Origin: Pezizomycotina sp. ARF18
Lineage: Eukaryota > Ascomycota
Direction: 5' to 3'
Assembly (NCBI GenBank): GCA_002224055.1
Contig: AZLU01000383.1
Location: forward strand, 1-23,231
Length of the DNA stretch: 23,231 bases
Positions 10,500 to 23,231 of this stretch are shown here, piece by piece (the first letter of the stretch is position 1; each line of letters begins with the position of its first letter). A program made the translations under genes and the position numbers. Below the pieces are notes generated by a model. The model had not been told where the DNA came from and did not search any database. It saw only the letters and a list, made by a program, of their open reading frames with translations.

Positions 10500-13400
10500 T
10501 TACGTACGGTCTGCGTCTAACAGTGTCCTCTCAGCCCAGCTGCTCACTACCCAATCCACACTTGTTATCACGGGGATAGCATGGCGCCTAACAGTGTTCG
10601 TGCGTTAGCCAGAACATCATTTGACGTGGTATAAAATTTATTAGTGGAAACATGCGCAGCCTATCCGCACTTACCATTTCAGTTCTTCCCTAATATATTT
10701 CAGGCGAGACCGATCATCCGATACAAGAATATGGGTGACAGAGGAGTCATAAAAGTCTTCACAGATCTGCCCAGCGGCGAACCGAATAATGTTCGACGCA
10801 CTTTAAGGCTGGATGGGTGGCGATATTCCCATTAGTTACAGATGTATGAAAGCTTGAATGTTCAACGCTACTCGCTAAGAAGCAGAAAACATACCTAGAC
10901 TCGTTGTACGTGTTTCCGCGGGTGGGTGAGTTAGAACAGGTCGGGACCAGCTTATTCTGTATTGCTAAATCGAAGTATCCAAGTAAACGACGCAATCTTT
11001 GAACATCAGGTTGGCAACAGGTCTAGCTCTGATTCTTGGTTTTGGAATCGCTCTATCGTATCTTTCCATTCGATTACAGCACTATCCTCCGGACTCTTTT
11101 TTATTTTCATAATCTTCCAGGAATGTTTGTTAGTACGAAACACTAAAACCGATAAACTGCCTGCTAAAGATCGGACATGAAACAGTGCGAGGCTATATAT
11201 AATACATACAGATTTCCAATTCTCCAACTGACAAGTCTCTGATATAGCTATCGCCATTCTTGTCCAGCGTTTTGTATATCTGAAATTTTGGTGTCGTACT
11301 TGTATGAAATACATGCCGCCTAGTATTATTTTTTCAACGACACTGTTAGGGACGTACCATTGAGCGGTTTAAATCAAGGGAATGAAGGAACGAACTCTAG
11401 TTCATAAGGTAGCAAAAACTCATTTTCGATGCAATCAATCAGCCACCGTGGACGGAATATATCGAAGTCCTTTTTCTTAAGCGCTGAAACTCTGATCGCA
11501 TCTTTTCCGTAACTCATATCAGTATGTTGACCCATGTAACAACGTGATATTGGGGGAAGGGGATTGCGGCGGAAGGATTAGACAAATAAAGCGTTCCGCT
11601 ATATATTGAGTGAAGTGCCGAGGTAGATAAGGGGATGATGTCGTACTTTTGTCTCCTATACATAGAATATCCGCTTGTGCTGTCTCTGACTGAAATATTT
11701 GGCCGCCGTGAGCCTTGACCAATTGTTCCAGCTCGATCCGGGTTTTTCTCGGGTTTACAGAGTCGGTCACGATAACTTTGGGCCTATAGTTAGTGCAGGA
11801 TCTTCAGAAATAGCAAAATGGTAGAAAAGCTTTAAAACCAGTATCCGTAATGATGGCGGTTTGGACCAAGGGATGGCGTACAAAATTTTAGGCCTTCGAA
11901 TAGCTTTGTAACCCTTCCACTATATTTTAAAACCTCTGTTTCTGGGTCTACTGCCCAGCGATCATCAACTCTCGCTTCTTTCTCTTTTGTCTATTTCTTT
12001 CACGTCGACTTTGAATCCCTCTATCTTGGCCATCTGGTTGAATTCCTCTTTTACGCCCATAAATTCCGTTATCGTCATAGCACTCTCCCAAGTACGATCC
12101 ACTCTAAGTTCTTTGAATCGGGGAAAGCGTAGTGTGACATTTGCTCTAAACTGAGGCGTTGATGCTATAGAGGCAGCTTTGACGGATACGATAAACGAAT
12201 CTCGAGGCCTAATCCAGACGTCCGGCTTCTCAAGAAAGGATTGACCCCCAGCGAGTTCAATATACTTCCGTGGTGGACTGCTAGAATTCCAATCATGCCA
12301 TTTTCCTTCGGTGAGATGGTCAATTTTGGAGTAATCCGCAGCTGAGAAGCCGCCGCCACTTGAAAATGAAAAGAATCTATCTTGATAGGAATGATTAATC
12401 ACTGATGGAAAGGCAGTAAAAGAAAAGGAGGAGAGGATCATAAGATATTTGAAGGCCCTACTAACTTTTCTTCGTCGCCAGGATTGAAATAAGGACCATC
12501 AACTTTCAGACCGCATAACTGAGGGGCAAAATGGTCAGAACTAACATCAAGCGAAATATGACCACGTTCAACGTACAACTACTAAAATCTTTTTTTTTTA
12601 GAAATTAAAAAAAGGGACGAGGGATAAATAAAATAACATACAAGCTTGCTAGCCTCCCGCCCTTTTCCCGCTGCCCCAATAAGCGCCTTTTACTCCGTCA
12701 ACCAAGTACTTCAAGGGGAGAGCTGGTGGGTTAAACGGCAACGTACCTATTACTAAACAATCAAGACTCTAGTTCTAAAGTTTTAGCTTCGAATGAAACC
12801 GTTGTGGTATACGCCAAAAGGAAAACAAGGGAATATTTGAAGGCCCACGAATAGACGAAAAAGCAAGATTACTAAAAGTATGTGGAGTACTTACCTCGCC
12901 ATGACCAACCATATAATCAGGCTTCACTTTAATCCAGTCATCATTTCGCTCCCCTAGTCGGTAGGCGCTTCTAGGGTTCTACATGAGAAAATATGATAAG
13001 GGATTAACGGTGAGCCTCAATTTGCGCGAGATTGAAGCAAGTAAACAGAGACTTACCTTTACTACAAGTCCTTCAGAGCTTAATTCGAGGATATGATGTG
13101 TCAGTTGAGAGGCTTGATATTATCGAAAACTGGTACTTACGATTCTGCAACAACCCTTGCCAGCTCTTTATTTATGTCTCCTCTGTAGACGCTTCCTTGT
13201 ACTCATGTATCTCAAGCCGCCTGTGTTCTGGTTTGATTGCTCGCAGTAACGCTTTTTTGCGGTCCCGTAGAGTATAGTTTATCAGTGACTCTCCATTCAA
13301 GTATAAATGTCGAAAACACGATCTAGTTTATGTGTTAGCGTTTAAAAGATAGTAAACACGCGAAGTGAAACGATAAGCGAATTAGAAAGAAAGAAGAAGA

Positions 13401-15319
13401 AAAAATCAAAAAAATATAGCAGGAAATGAAGGCCGAAACATACAAAGTGGCCGATTTCCAGTTGGGTCGTCATTTCGTTGTTGATCTAATGCCGCAGTTT
13501 TCAGCGTACCAAAAGCAACCACCGCATCCTCCTTGGGATTCCAGGTGATCATTTCTCCGTCAAGAATACATGATACAACGCCATCCTTAAAGACACTCTT
13601 CAAATGTTTAGTTAGAGAGGAATCGGTGTCATCAAAGCTTCTGCCGTACAAGTAGGTGTAATCTTTGGCTTTTCTACTCCAAAACCTGAACTCGCCACGA
13701 TCCATGTGTAATTGCATCCTCCCCGTCCAGCTTTTCTTCGATCCAGAACACCTGGTCGTTTTCTTCTGGGCGCATTTTTTTTTAAAATATTGTCAAAAGT
13801 GCTCTGCTGAAACTGAGCGAGCTGAGGTTGGAAACATTGCATCAAGTTTACTCCAATGTCAGTCGCATCCAGTCGAAAGCTACGATCGTATAGCTCCAAC
13901 AGACTCTTTTAAGCTGCGAGGAGACGTTGAAGAGTTATATGCATCGGGATGCCAGCAACTAGAGCACTAGAATGTAAGTAAAACAAACGAAAGAACTGGG
14001 CATGAACATTAGGAGGAGCGAAAAAAAAATTCCCTCCGGAACCAGCTCTTACTCAAAGAATGTTTTTTCAGATGCCCCAACTCTCATCTCTGAAATAAGT
14101 TTCAAATTAGCTCGCGCAGTGAAGATTCAAGCTTGAGAGGAACCGGGAAGCTGAAAGTCAAGAATTTTTTTTAGTGTATATATAATTTACGTTTCAGTAT
14201 GATTCTGATGATCCACTGCATCTCCTCTGCGTTCATGCTTTCGTAAAAACGCCTTATTATTGGTAGCTGATGTTGCCTATTGGATATATTTGGTTAATAA
14301 CAAAAAGTCCAAAGTTGCGAGAAGTGCAAGAACTTTGTTGTTTGCTTTCTTACTCTTTCTGCTGCCTCGCTAGCTCATCTAAGGAGTCATTCACCTCCTC
14401 GACTGTCATCGATCCAGGTTGTTCTCATAGGACGTCTTGCAATAGTATCTGTTGCATTCGTCCCGTGCCAAAAAAGTTAGGTTCTCGAAAATGGGTCGTC
14501 CGGAACTACTGTCGAATAAATATTGAAGCAAATTGAGGTCGGCTGAATCCATAACATTTGCTGGGGAAATCTCCCGCTGTGCCGCCGCTGGCTTTTGGAA
14601 CCTTCCACTGAAGAAGATTGTGTGCATCATCAGAATTTTTTGATATACCAAGGACTTTTACCAGGATATTTCCCAGCGCTTTCTCCTTCAAACCATAGAC
14701 TGTCCTATCTCTATCTCTCTAAAATATTTCACGTAGAGTAAGCAGCTACTTTAAACAACTCAAGATGCATTTATTTCAGAGAGTAGAGAGAGGAGAAAGG
14801 AAAAAGTGGGAGAGGAAAGCAAAAGTACATCAGCATAACTATAAGAAACCATAATTAGCATTAGAACGGGAAAATAAAAATAAAAACGAAAATCACGAGA
14901 AGAGGTGGGGGTGGGGAGAGAAATATAATAAAGAACAACTAAGGGTAAGATGGGCTTGAATAATTACTTAATCGGAACGCAGGGTAAATATCATCGCAAC
15001 TTCGTGCCGCCATCTATCAATAAACCTCTCAATAATGTGCCGTCGAACATCGTGGGGTTTAGCTTGTTTCTTGAAAACTGCTCTGGGCCCGGTTTTTTTA
15101 TATTGTCCGACAGAGGATTGAACAATGACTGAAAGAGCACATGGAATGGGAGCGTCGGCTTGGAGTTAATAGGTCGGTGAGGATATTTTTCATCAAGGTC
15201 TTCCCATTTTCATGGGCGACAGTGTTATCATCCCGGTGATGAGTTTCACTGCCACTGTCGGCATCCCTCATTTCTTCGTCCTCGCCGCGAACGGTCTTGT
15301 TTTGCACAGCTTGAGACAT
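10500..15319 (-). CDS. lig4: DNA ligase IV, intron-rich and frame-broken
   Basis: ATP-dependent ligase that seals double-strand breaks in non-homologous end joining, normally with an Xrcc4/Lif1 partner in the nucleus. The N-terminus (MSQAVQNKT, 15319) leads into the family block KYPHRP, TLPFHVLF, LFNPL, ERFIDRWRHEVGDDIYPAF. Next come VYGLKEKALG, FYESMNAEEMQWIIRIIL, MRVGASEKTFF and LMQCFQPQLAQFQ. The nucleotidyltransferase core has FWIEEKLDGE with the adenylated lysine at 13731-13733, FWSRKAKDYTYLYG, ILDGEMITW, TLRDRKKAL, EGLVVK, and DDWIKVKPDY. The OB-fold part has KPDVWIRPRDSFIVSVKAAS and LRFPRFKELRVDRTWE. Tandem BRCT domains follow: TDSVNPRKTRIELEQLVKAHGG to FRPRWLIDCI, then a NGDSYIRDLS linker, then THILVSDDRSR to ITSVDWVVSSWAERTLLD and stop 10500-10502. 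At least twelve introns can be placed, among them 14967-14719, 14052-13959, 13443-13323, 13140-13079, 13056-12979, 12894-12769 and 12746-12687. Numerous one- or two-base frame breaks interrupt it, for example just after KLDGE. Confidence 0.92.
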
Positions 15320-15686
15320 GGTCCACCAGAAGAAAAAGAAGAACCCGTCTGTTTAAAGATAAATTGTATACAAATCAGTGTTCAAAGTGTTTTGTAGTAA
15401 AGATACTCTCTCCTTATGTGTTCTTCTCCCCTGGACAGATATAGAAAGAAAGATACGTTCCTTCAAGCACTGCTTATTAGTATTGGTTTATAAACTTTCG
15501 TTGAAAAGATGATCAAGGGAGAGAAGTGAGGGAGAGAGGAGCGAGGAGAGACGTGTGTCATAAAAAAGTTAAGCCGCCCTACCTATAATAGAACAAAAAA
15601 AGGAAACAAAAAAACGGGTGAACCAAAAAAAAGTGGGTTGAACCGCGCGCGCTATCACATGACCATGATCACACAATCTTGGATCT

Positions 15687-15712
15687 GCTATCACTGTGAG
15701 GAATACACTAGT

Positions 15713-15759
<47 letters not shown>

Positions 15760-15890
15760 GGTGAAAGAACTTGATTGATTGAGCTAAGTAGGAGAAGTGC
15801 TGGCTAGCTAAAGGTATAGGCCGGCAGTGGAAAAAATACCATTTATAGTAGATGCCAAGAGGGTATATGCCAAGGAAATGGGCTACAACA
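15687..15890 (+). repeat. Dispersed GA-containing repeat, copy 1
   Basis: This copy shares ordered blocks with two others: TATCACTGTGA, CACTAGTGA, a GA run, ACTTGGTGAAAGAACTTGAT, GAGCTAAGTAGGAGAAGTGC, GGCTAGCTAAAGGTATAGGC, CCGGCAGTGGAAAAA, TTTATAGTAG, ATGCCAAGGAAATGG and GGCTACAACA. It lies about 700 bases upstream of the cdt2 start. No open frame is conserved, so it is most likely a short non-autonomous element. Confidence 0.8.
15717..15756 (+). repeat. GA microsatellite inside repeat copy 1
   Basis: Roughly twenty uninterrupted GA units lie between CACTAGTGA and ACTTGGTGAAAG. The other copies of the element carry shorter or interrupted GA runs at the same place. Confidence 0.9.
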
Positions 15891-15985
15891 GGTTCGGTTT
15901 TTTGCTCTTGAGTCTTGGCAGGGGCTATTTTCTCTTTTTTAAGATACTACTAAGTATTATCTTTTCTTTTCTTTTTTGTTTTTAA

Positions 15986-16013
15986 ACGCGCTTCGTTCCC
16001 TTTTACGACGCGT
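15986..16013. promoter_or_regulatory. Paired MCB-like elements upstream of cdt2
   Basis: AAACGCGC at 15984-15991 and the perfect palindrome ACGCGT at 16008-16013 match the Mlu I cell-cycle box bound by MBF (Mbp1/Swi6-type) in yeasts. In fission yeast cdt2 is a G1/S MBF-regulated gene, so the location fits. The distance to the cdt2 start is close to 600 bases, and the assignment is inference from a short motif. Confidence 0.4.
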
Positions 16014-16588
16014 CGCTTTGGTTGGTCGCGCATGACGACCCGCAGGGGTTTTTTAGTGTTATTAATTATTTTACCGTTTTCGGATATAATTCAAACAAAA
16101 TATTATATCAATCAGAAGTAAGTATATATCCTTTTTTTTTTTTCCTCCTTCCCCTTCTCCCTTCTCTCTCTCTATAAATATATTTTATCTGAATGAAGTC
16201 CATTGCCAATCCTCTCTTTCTACCTCTCCCTCTCAAGGGCCTTTCATCCTTATAAATATAGCAAGCTCCTGCCTTATCCTTTTTCTCTGCTGATTACTGG
16301 TAGTTCATCGATAGTAATATATCTATATATACCATCCTTAAGTTTATCTCATTTTCGACCATTCTATTGATTTCCGAGTTTCTTTCCGAGGGGTTGTCCG
16401 TGCTGCAAGTTTGGTACACCCCCCCTGGATATTGTAATTTTCAGACAGATGCTTTGGTGAGCGTTGTTTATATTATCTTTGTACCGTCCCACAGCTGTGA
16501 CAGGGCTTTTGTCAAAGGGGATATAAGTCAAGTATACACAGAACAGACATATATTCACAGGTGTCGTCTACATAACGAGACACACAAC

Positions 16589-18890
16589 ATGTCATTGGCA
16601 ATGGCAACAACGACGACGACGACGACGAAAACAACAACCAAACAAAAACTACCACTGCCGGTAAGAAACGAAAGGCAAGCAGCCTCCTCGAAAACAGCGC
16701 GACTCTCAAGCAACCGCGAGTATCGATATCAGCGAACAGCACGAGGACTACAGATCAGCAAACTATTTTCGTCCCACAATTATAGCAATTCTACCCCGGT
16801 AGCTACAAACCCACGGCGACCTCCTCTCCAGGATATATCTTCGAGCTTTTCGAGCCCCAGCAATCAGCAGTCTACCGATGACGTCCTGCCTTGCTGCCAT
16901 CCCTCGACGATTTAGAAATCCCCGAGCAATTCCGAAGATCTTTCTCGGAGCGGCACCTCTTCATCCTCTGATCCTTCTGCTGGTGAAGATGGATTCACTT
17001 TAAGGGGATTCCATATTGCGAAGGGGGGGGATCGGCAGCTACTTCAGTGCGGGATTCAGGGCTGAAGGATGCTAGCGGAACCAGACAGTCAGACCGCCTA
17101 CATCGAAATCATTTTATCCAACGTCACGGGGACATAGGGTTTCGGCTTCTTCGTAGAGAGTTGGAAGGCTCGGCATCGATGCCTTTGGGAGGTTTCCACG
17201 TGGGAGGTAAGCAAAGAGCGATACCTGGCCGAGCACCGAAAAAAAAAAATAGCTTTTTGGGATCGTTAATCTAAATATAATCAACCCAGATTGGAGAACG
17301 GAGACCGGAAGCTTCCATTCGGCCCACCGAATTACACCGTATGCAGAATGACCTCCGCCGCCCTACCATGCCGTTCTGTGCGTCCTCGTTTAACGGTTCG
17401 TCTCACTTCTCCCTTCCCGGATAATTATCTTTCCCCACCATCCGGGGCGGGCCCGCAGGGCCGATTATAACATCTTTTTGTTAACAAGTGAGTTTAATTC
17501 AGACCATCCTATAGTGGCGATCGGGGATGAGTCCGGCGGAGTCCGGCTATTAGCTACGCAGGCGACATTAGATGGACCCATCTTCAAGGTTCTACACGTT
17601 TCGAAAAGCCTCTTTTGGGTTTGCTCTGTCATGATAATGCGATCTTTGATGTCTCTATATCCGTGATGATAGGCTCATGGTGAGTCGCTATATCCACCTG
17701 GTGCACGCTGGCGTGTTTCACATCTTCTCTCTTCACGCCGGCTTCATCGACCCTTCTAATATTTGTATATAGGCTACGGCAAGCGGTGACCAACCTGTCG
17801 GGTATTCGACCTCGTTCGCCAGGAATGCACTGCGGAGCTAACTGAACACATGTCTTCAGTTAAACAAGTGGCTTTCAATCCGTCAAACCCAACCTGCTCG
17901 TAACCTCGTCGAGGGACAGCAATGTTCATTTCTGGGACTTGCGTGTCTCCGGAATATCTTCAACCACAGGCGGTGCGAAAAGTACAAGCCTGTAAATAGT
18001 ATTGAGAGCGCACATCTGACCCTGCGGTCCAAATCGTCCAAAAGCACGGCGGTCTCGGTTACCGCCGCTGTTTGGGGTACGAAACCAGAATTTGATGTTT
18101 TAACAGCTTGCGAATCAAATGCGTATGTCTTTCTGATCCCAATTTCAACAACTATTTTACATATCATTCCCAAGGACGAACACCGCGTTTTTTTGCAATT
18201 TACTCCCATTATATAAAAGGTTAACCATTTATCAATTTATAGTGTGATTAAACTTTGGGACATCAGGTTGCTACGGCCGCGTCGACACCACGCCCTAAAC
18301 CTTCCCAAGAGTCTCAGCTACCACCACATCATGACTTTAATCCCAATCGGAATTACGGCATCACATCCCTTAATCTGAGTCCAAGTGAGATCGGCTTTAC
18401 GCTCTCTGCAAAGATTCTACCGTGTACGCGTATTCGATGACACACCTAATGCAGGGCCCTTTGCACGGCTACGCCAATAGATCCCTCCGCACGACCTCCT
18501 TCTACGTCAAAAGTTCCCTTTCCAATGACGGTACTCTTTTAGCGACAGGCAGTAGTGACGGCTCGGTTATCCTTTTCCCCACAGACGAACGCTATTTGGA
18601 CGATTCCTTCTACGGAAACTCTACTGTATCATACCCTTGGTCAACCAATCAGAAATCTAGTGTGCTTGAGAAAGAGCTAATTGTCGGGAACGGGACATCT
18701 CTCGCTCACGGTCACAGTAAGGAAGTAACTGGGGTATCGTGGGCTTCAAACGGCACTTTGGTATCAATATCAGACGACCTCACGGCACGACTCTGGAGGG
18801 ATGATTACATTGATCAAAAGCTCATGAATTGCGGAGGGCGGCGAAAACCAGGATTCTCTTAGATGGGGTTGGGGATGGGCAGATGATTAG
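16589..18890 (+). CDS. cdt2: Cdt2-type WD40 adaptor of CRL4 ubiquitin ligase
   Basis: Cdt2 is the WD40 substrate receptor of Cul4-Ddb1. It targets replication factors (Cdt1, Spd1-type inhibitors) bound to chromatin PCNA in S phase and after DNA damage. The N-terminal part begins with a Thr tract encoded by an ACG/ACA repeat (16604-16640), followed by basic Ser-rich sequence and IPEQFRRSFSERHLFIL, then AGEDGFTLRGFHIA. WD-repeat blocks follow: HPIVAIGDESGGVRLL, CHDNAIFDV, ATASGDQ, LLVTSSRDSNVHFWDLR, FDVLTACESNA, VIKLWDIR, TVYAYSMTHLM, LLATGSSDGSVILFPTDERYL and GHSKEVTGVSWASNGTLVSI, ending DDLTARLWRDD. WDLR and WDIR are the WDxR motifs by which such receptors contact Ddb1. Introns: 17207-17289, 17680-17772 and 18123-18242. 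The final stretch, GWGWADD plus stop 18888-18890, fits family ends only after a frame change near 18830. Other frame breaks lie near 16905, 16975, 17460, 17610 and 18415. Confidence 0.88.
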
Positions 18891-19561
18891 ACTTCCAAAT
18901 TATGTTTCCTTTTTACTTCGCTGTATAAGAGTTGCCTCGCATCCAACCCTTTGCCCTAAAGTACTTTCGGGAAGGATAAGACCCTGATTATGGAATGTTC
19001 AGTTACGCGGATTCTAATCAATAACCTCCCTCTATTAATACTTACTAGATGTACTGCGCTCTCTTTTCTCACAACACTAATAAATATTTAAAAAAAAAGA
19101 GAGAGAGAAGACAGGGGGGTTGCTATCTTCTTTCCCTTGTACCCTTCCCAAATATTTTTCTACCTTGTGAATCAATCCGGCTCTGGCGCTATATATCTTG
19201 TTTGCTTATTGTCACCGCACTGCAGGCTTACTGGGTCTTATGTGCTAGTCTCGATTTGCGTGTACTATTAAGCAGTATGCTCGTTTCTCAATTTGTTTCA
19301 CTTTAAGCAAACGAACCATGGGTTATACAGACACCACCTAGTTGGTACCTTGGACTCTTAAAATTTACAGCCAGAGGCCCCGCGAGGGGCGATAAAAACA
19401 GTTAAAAAGTGTTTTTCCACTGCCTGCCTATTCCTAAAGTTAGCTAGCTCCTCTTTACTTAGCTCAATCACCAAGCTCTTTCACTAAGTCTCTCTCTCTC
19501 TCACTAGTGTCTTTCCCACACAGTGACAGCAGGATAAATATTTTTTTTTTCACGCCTTCTA
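18891..19561. other. Convergent intergenic region cdt2/mse1
   Basis: This is the shared 3' side of cdt2 and mse1. It contains an A-rich/GA stretch at 19088-19115, the inverted repeat copy at 19411-19530, and a T run at 19540-19550. The open frame at 19049-19306 shows no recognisable features. A small GC hairpin, GGCCCCGCGAGGGGC, is visible at about 19377-19390. Confidence 0.6.
19411..19530 (-). repeat. Dispersed GA-containing repeat, copy 3 (inverted)
   Basis: On the minus strand this reads TGTCACTGTGTG, AAAGACACTAGTGAGAGAGA, CTTAGTGAAAGAGCTTGGTG, ATTGAGCTAAGTAAAGAGGA, GCTAGCTAAC and GGCAGGCAGTGGAAAAA, colinear with copy 1 but in the opposite orientation. It lacks the distal TTTATAGTAG to GGCTACAACA part, so it is truncated or diverged there. 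The GA run is short, about seven units. Confidence 0.75.
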
Positions 19562-22660
<3,099 letters not shown>

Positions 22661-23231
22661 CTCTTTAGCAGTAGCTATAGTACAAAAGATACTTAAAAAA
22701 AAAAATTACCACATTTAGCTATATTAAGTGAATTATAAAAAACACTAAAGTATTTACTTTTAATTAATAGAAAATAAAAACCATATGAAAATCTAAGCCA
22801 TAATATTTACCATTGAATAAATAGTCTATTACATTATAAAAACAGGTATTTATTTTCTATTAATAATATAAGCCATTGTTAATTATTATAAAGCTTTTAA
22901 TTAGATGGAGCTTATATAAAATATATTTTGTATTTATTAACATGAAAATACTATCACTGTGACTAGAAAGACACTGGTGAGAGAGAGAGAGAAGAGAGAG
23001 AAGACTTAGTAAAAGAACTTGATTGATAAGCTAAGTAGAAGAAGTGCTAGCTAGCTAAAGGTATAGGCCGGTAGTAGAAAAATATATTTATAGTGGTTAG
23101 ACACTAAGAAGGCAGATGCCAAGGAATGGGAAAAAAGGCTACAACAAAAAGAGCCTTTTTATAAATTTATTATAAAAAGATTTTGTTTATATTAGTAAGT
23201 AAAAGATAATAAAAAATAGGTTAATATCATT
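22661..23231. other. AT-rich right flank without RIP footprint
   Basis: The composition becomes AT-rich, but CA and TG dinucleotides are common (for example in 22801-22860), unlike the left flank. It contains a possible stem between TTAATTAATAGAAAATAAA (about 22760-22778) and TATTTATTTTCTATTAATAA (about 22848-22867), and repeat copy 2. No coding potential is seen. Confidence 0.55.
22951..23146 (+). repeat. Dispersed GA-containing repeat, copy 2
   Basis: This copy is colinear with copy 1 over its whole length: CTATCACTGTGA, GACACTGGTGA, an interrupted GA run, ACTTAGTAAAAGAACTTGAT, AGCTAAGTAGAAGAAGTGCT, AGCTAGCTAAAGGTATAGGC, CGGTAGTAGAAAAA, TTTATAGTGG, AGATGCCAAGGAATGGG and GGCTACAACA. It differs from copy 1 mainly by G-to-A or C-to-T type changes and small indels. 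Confidence 0.8.

Larger units (their letters stand above)
15320..16588. promoter_or_regulatory. Divergent lig4-cdt2 intergenic/promoter region
   Basis: Both genes start outward from this 1.27 kb, so it must hold both promoters. The lig4-proximal part has A-rich stretches, the middle holds a repeat copy with a GA microsatellite, and the cdt2-proximal part has pyrimidine-rich tracts (16130-16180, 16200-16290) typical of fungal promoters. Two MCB-like ACGCG cores lie at 15986-15990 and 16008-16013. Confidence 0.55.

Noticed and set aside
15098-15319. A separate small acidic protein gene on the minus strand (MSQAVQNKT...)
   Set aside because: A frame change leads from it directly into the N-terminal signature of DNA ligase IV (KYPHRP, TLPFHVLF, LFNPL), so it is the first exon of lig4.
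15691-15835. CACTG...CAGTG as terminal inverted repeats of a CACTA-type transposon
   Set aside because: Similarity between copies continues past both motifs, so they are not the element's ends, and no target-site duplication is visible.

Overview
This window looks like nuclear DNA from a filamentous ascomycete (Pezizomycotina). Three things point there: short introns with GTAAGT-type donors and CTAAC/CTGAC-like branch sites, fungal forms of the encoded proteins, and about 6 kb of extremely AT-rich DNA with a repeat-induced point mutation (RIP) footprint. I cannot place it to genus. It is not bacterial or organellar.

Layout. Positions 1 to about 6140 are gene-free AT-rich DNA almost devoid of CA and TG but still holding CG. 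Inside it are a GC-rich palindromic island (about 1856-1980) and a 2.0 kb foldback structure (about 3829-5869) with two diverged inverted arms. From about 6200 to 22080 lies a normal-GC block with four conserved, intron-rich genes: ase1/MAP65/PRC1 (+, 6955-9699), DNA ligase IV lig4 (-, 15319-10500), the CRL4 adaptor cdt2 (+, 16589-18890) and mitochondrial glutamyl-tRNA synthetase mse1 (-, 22076 to about 19562). The order is convergent, divergent, convergent. The right edge (22660-23231) is AT-rich but keeps CA and TG, so it is a different kind of DNA from the left flank.

Three of the genes serve chromosome maintenance: the spindle midzone (Ase1), non-homologous end joining (Lig4) and replication licensing or S-phase proteolysis (Cdt2). 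The fourth serves mitochondrial translation. I see no sign that they form one pathway.

All four genes carry many small frame breaks while their motifs and splice sites are well preserved. I read this mainly as uncorrected indel error in the sequence; a decaying copy of the segment is the alternative. Each CDS entry is therefore an overall gene span, not an open frame.

The most notable structures are a dispersed GA-microsatellite-containing repeat present three times, two copies of which bracket cdt2 in inverted orientation; the foldback element in the RIP-mutated flank; and two 22-nt micro-exons in lig4.
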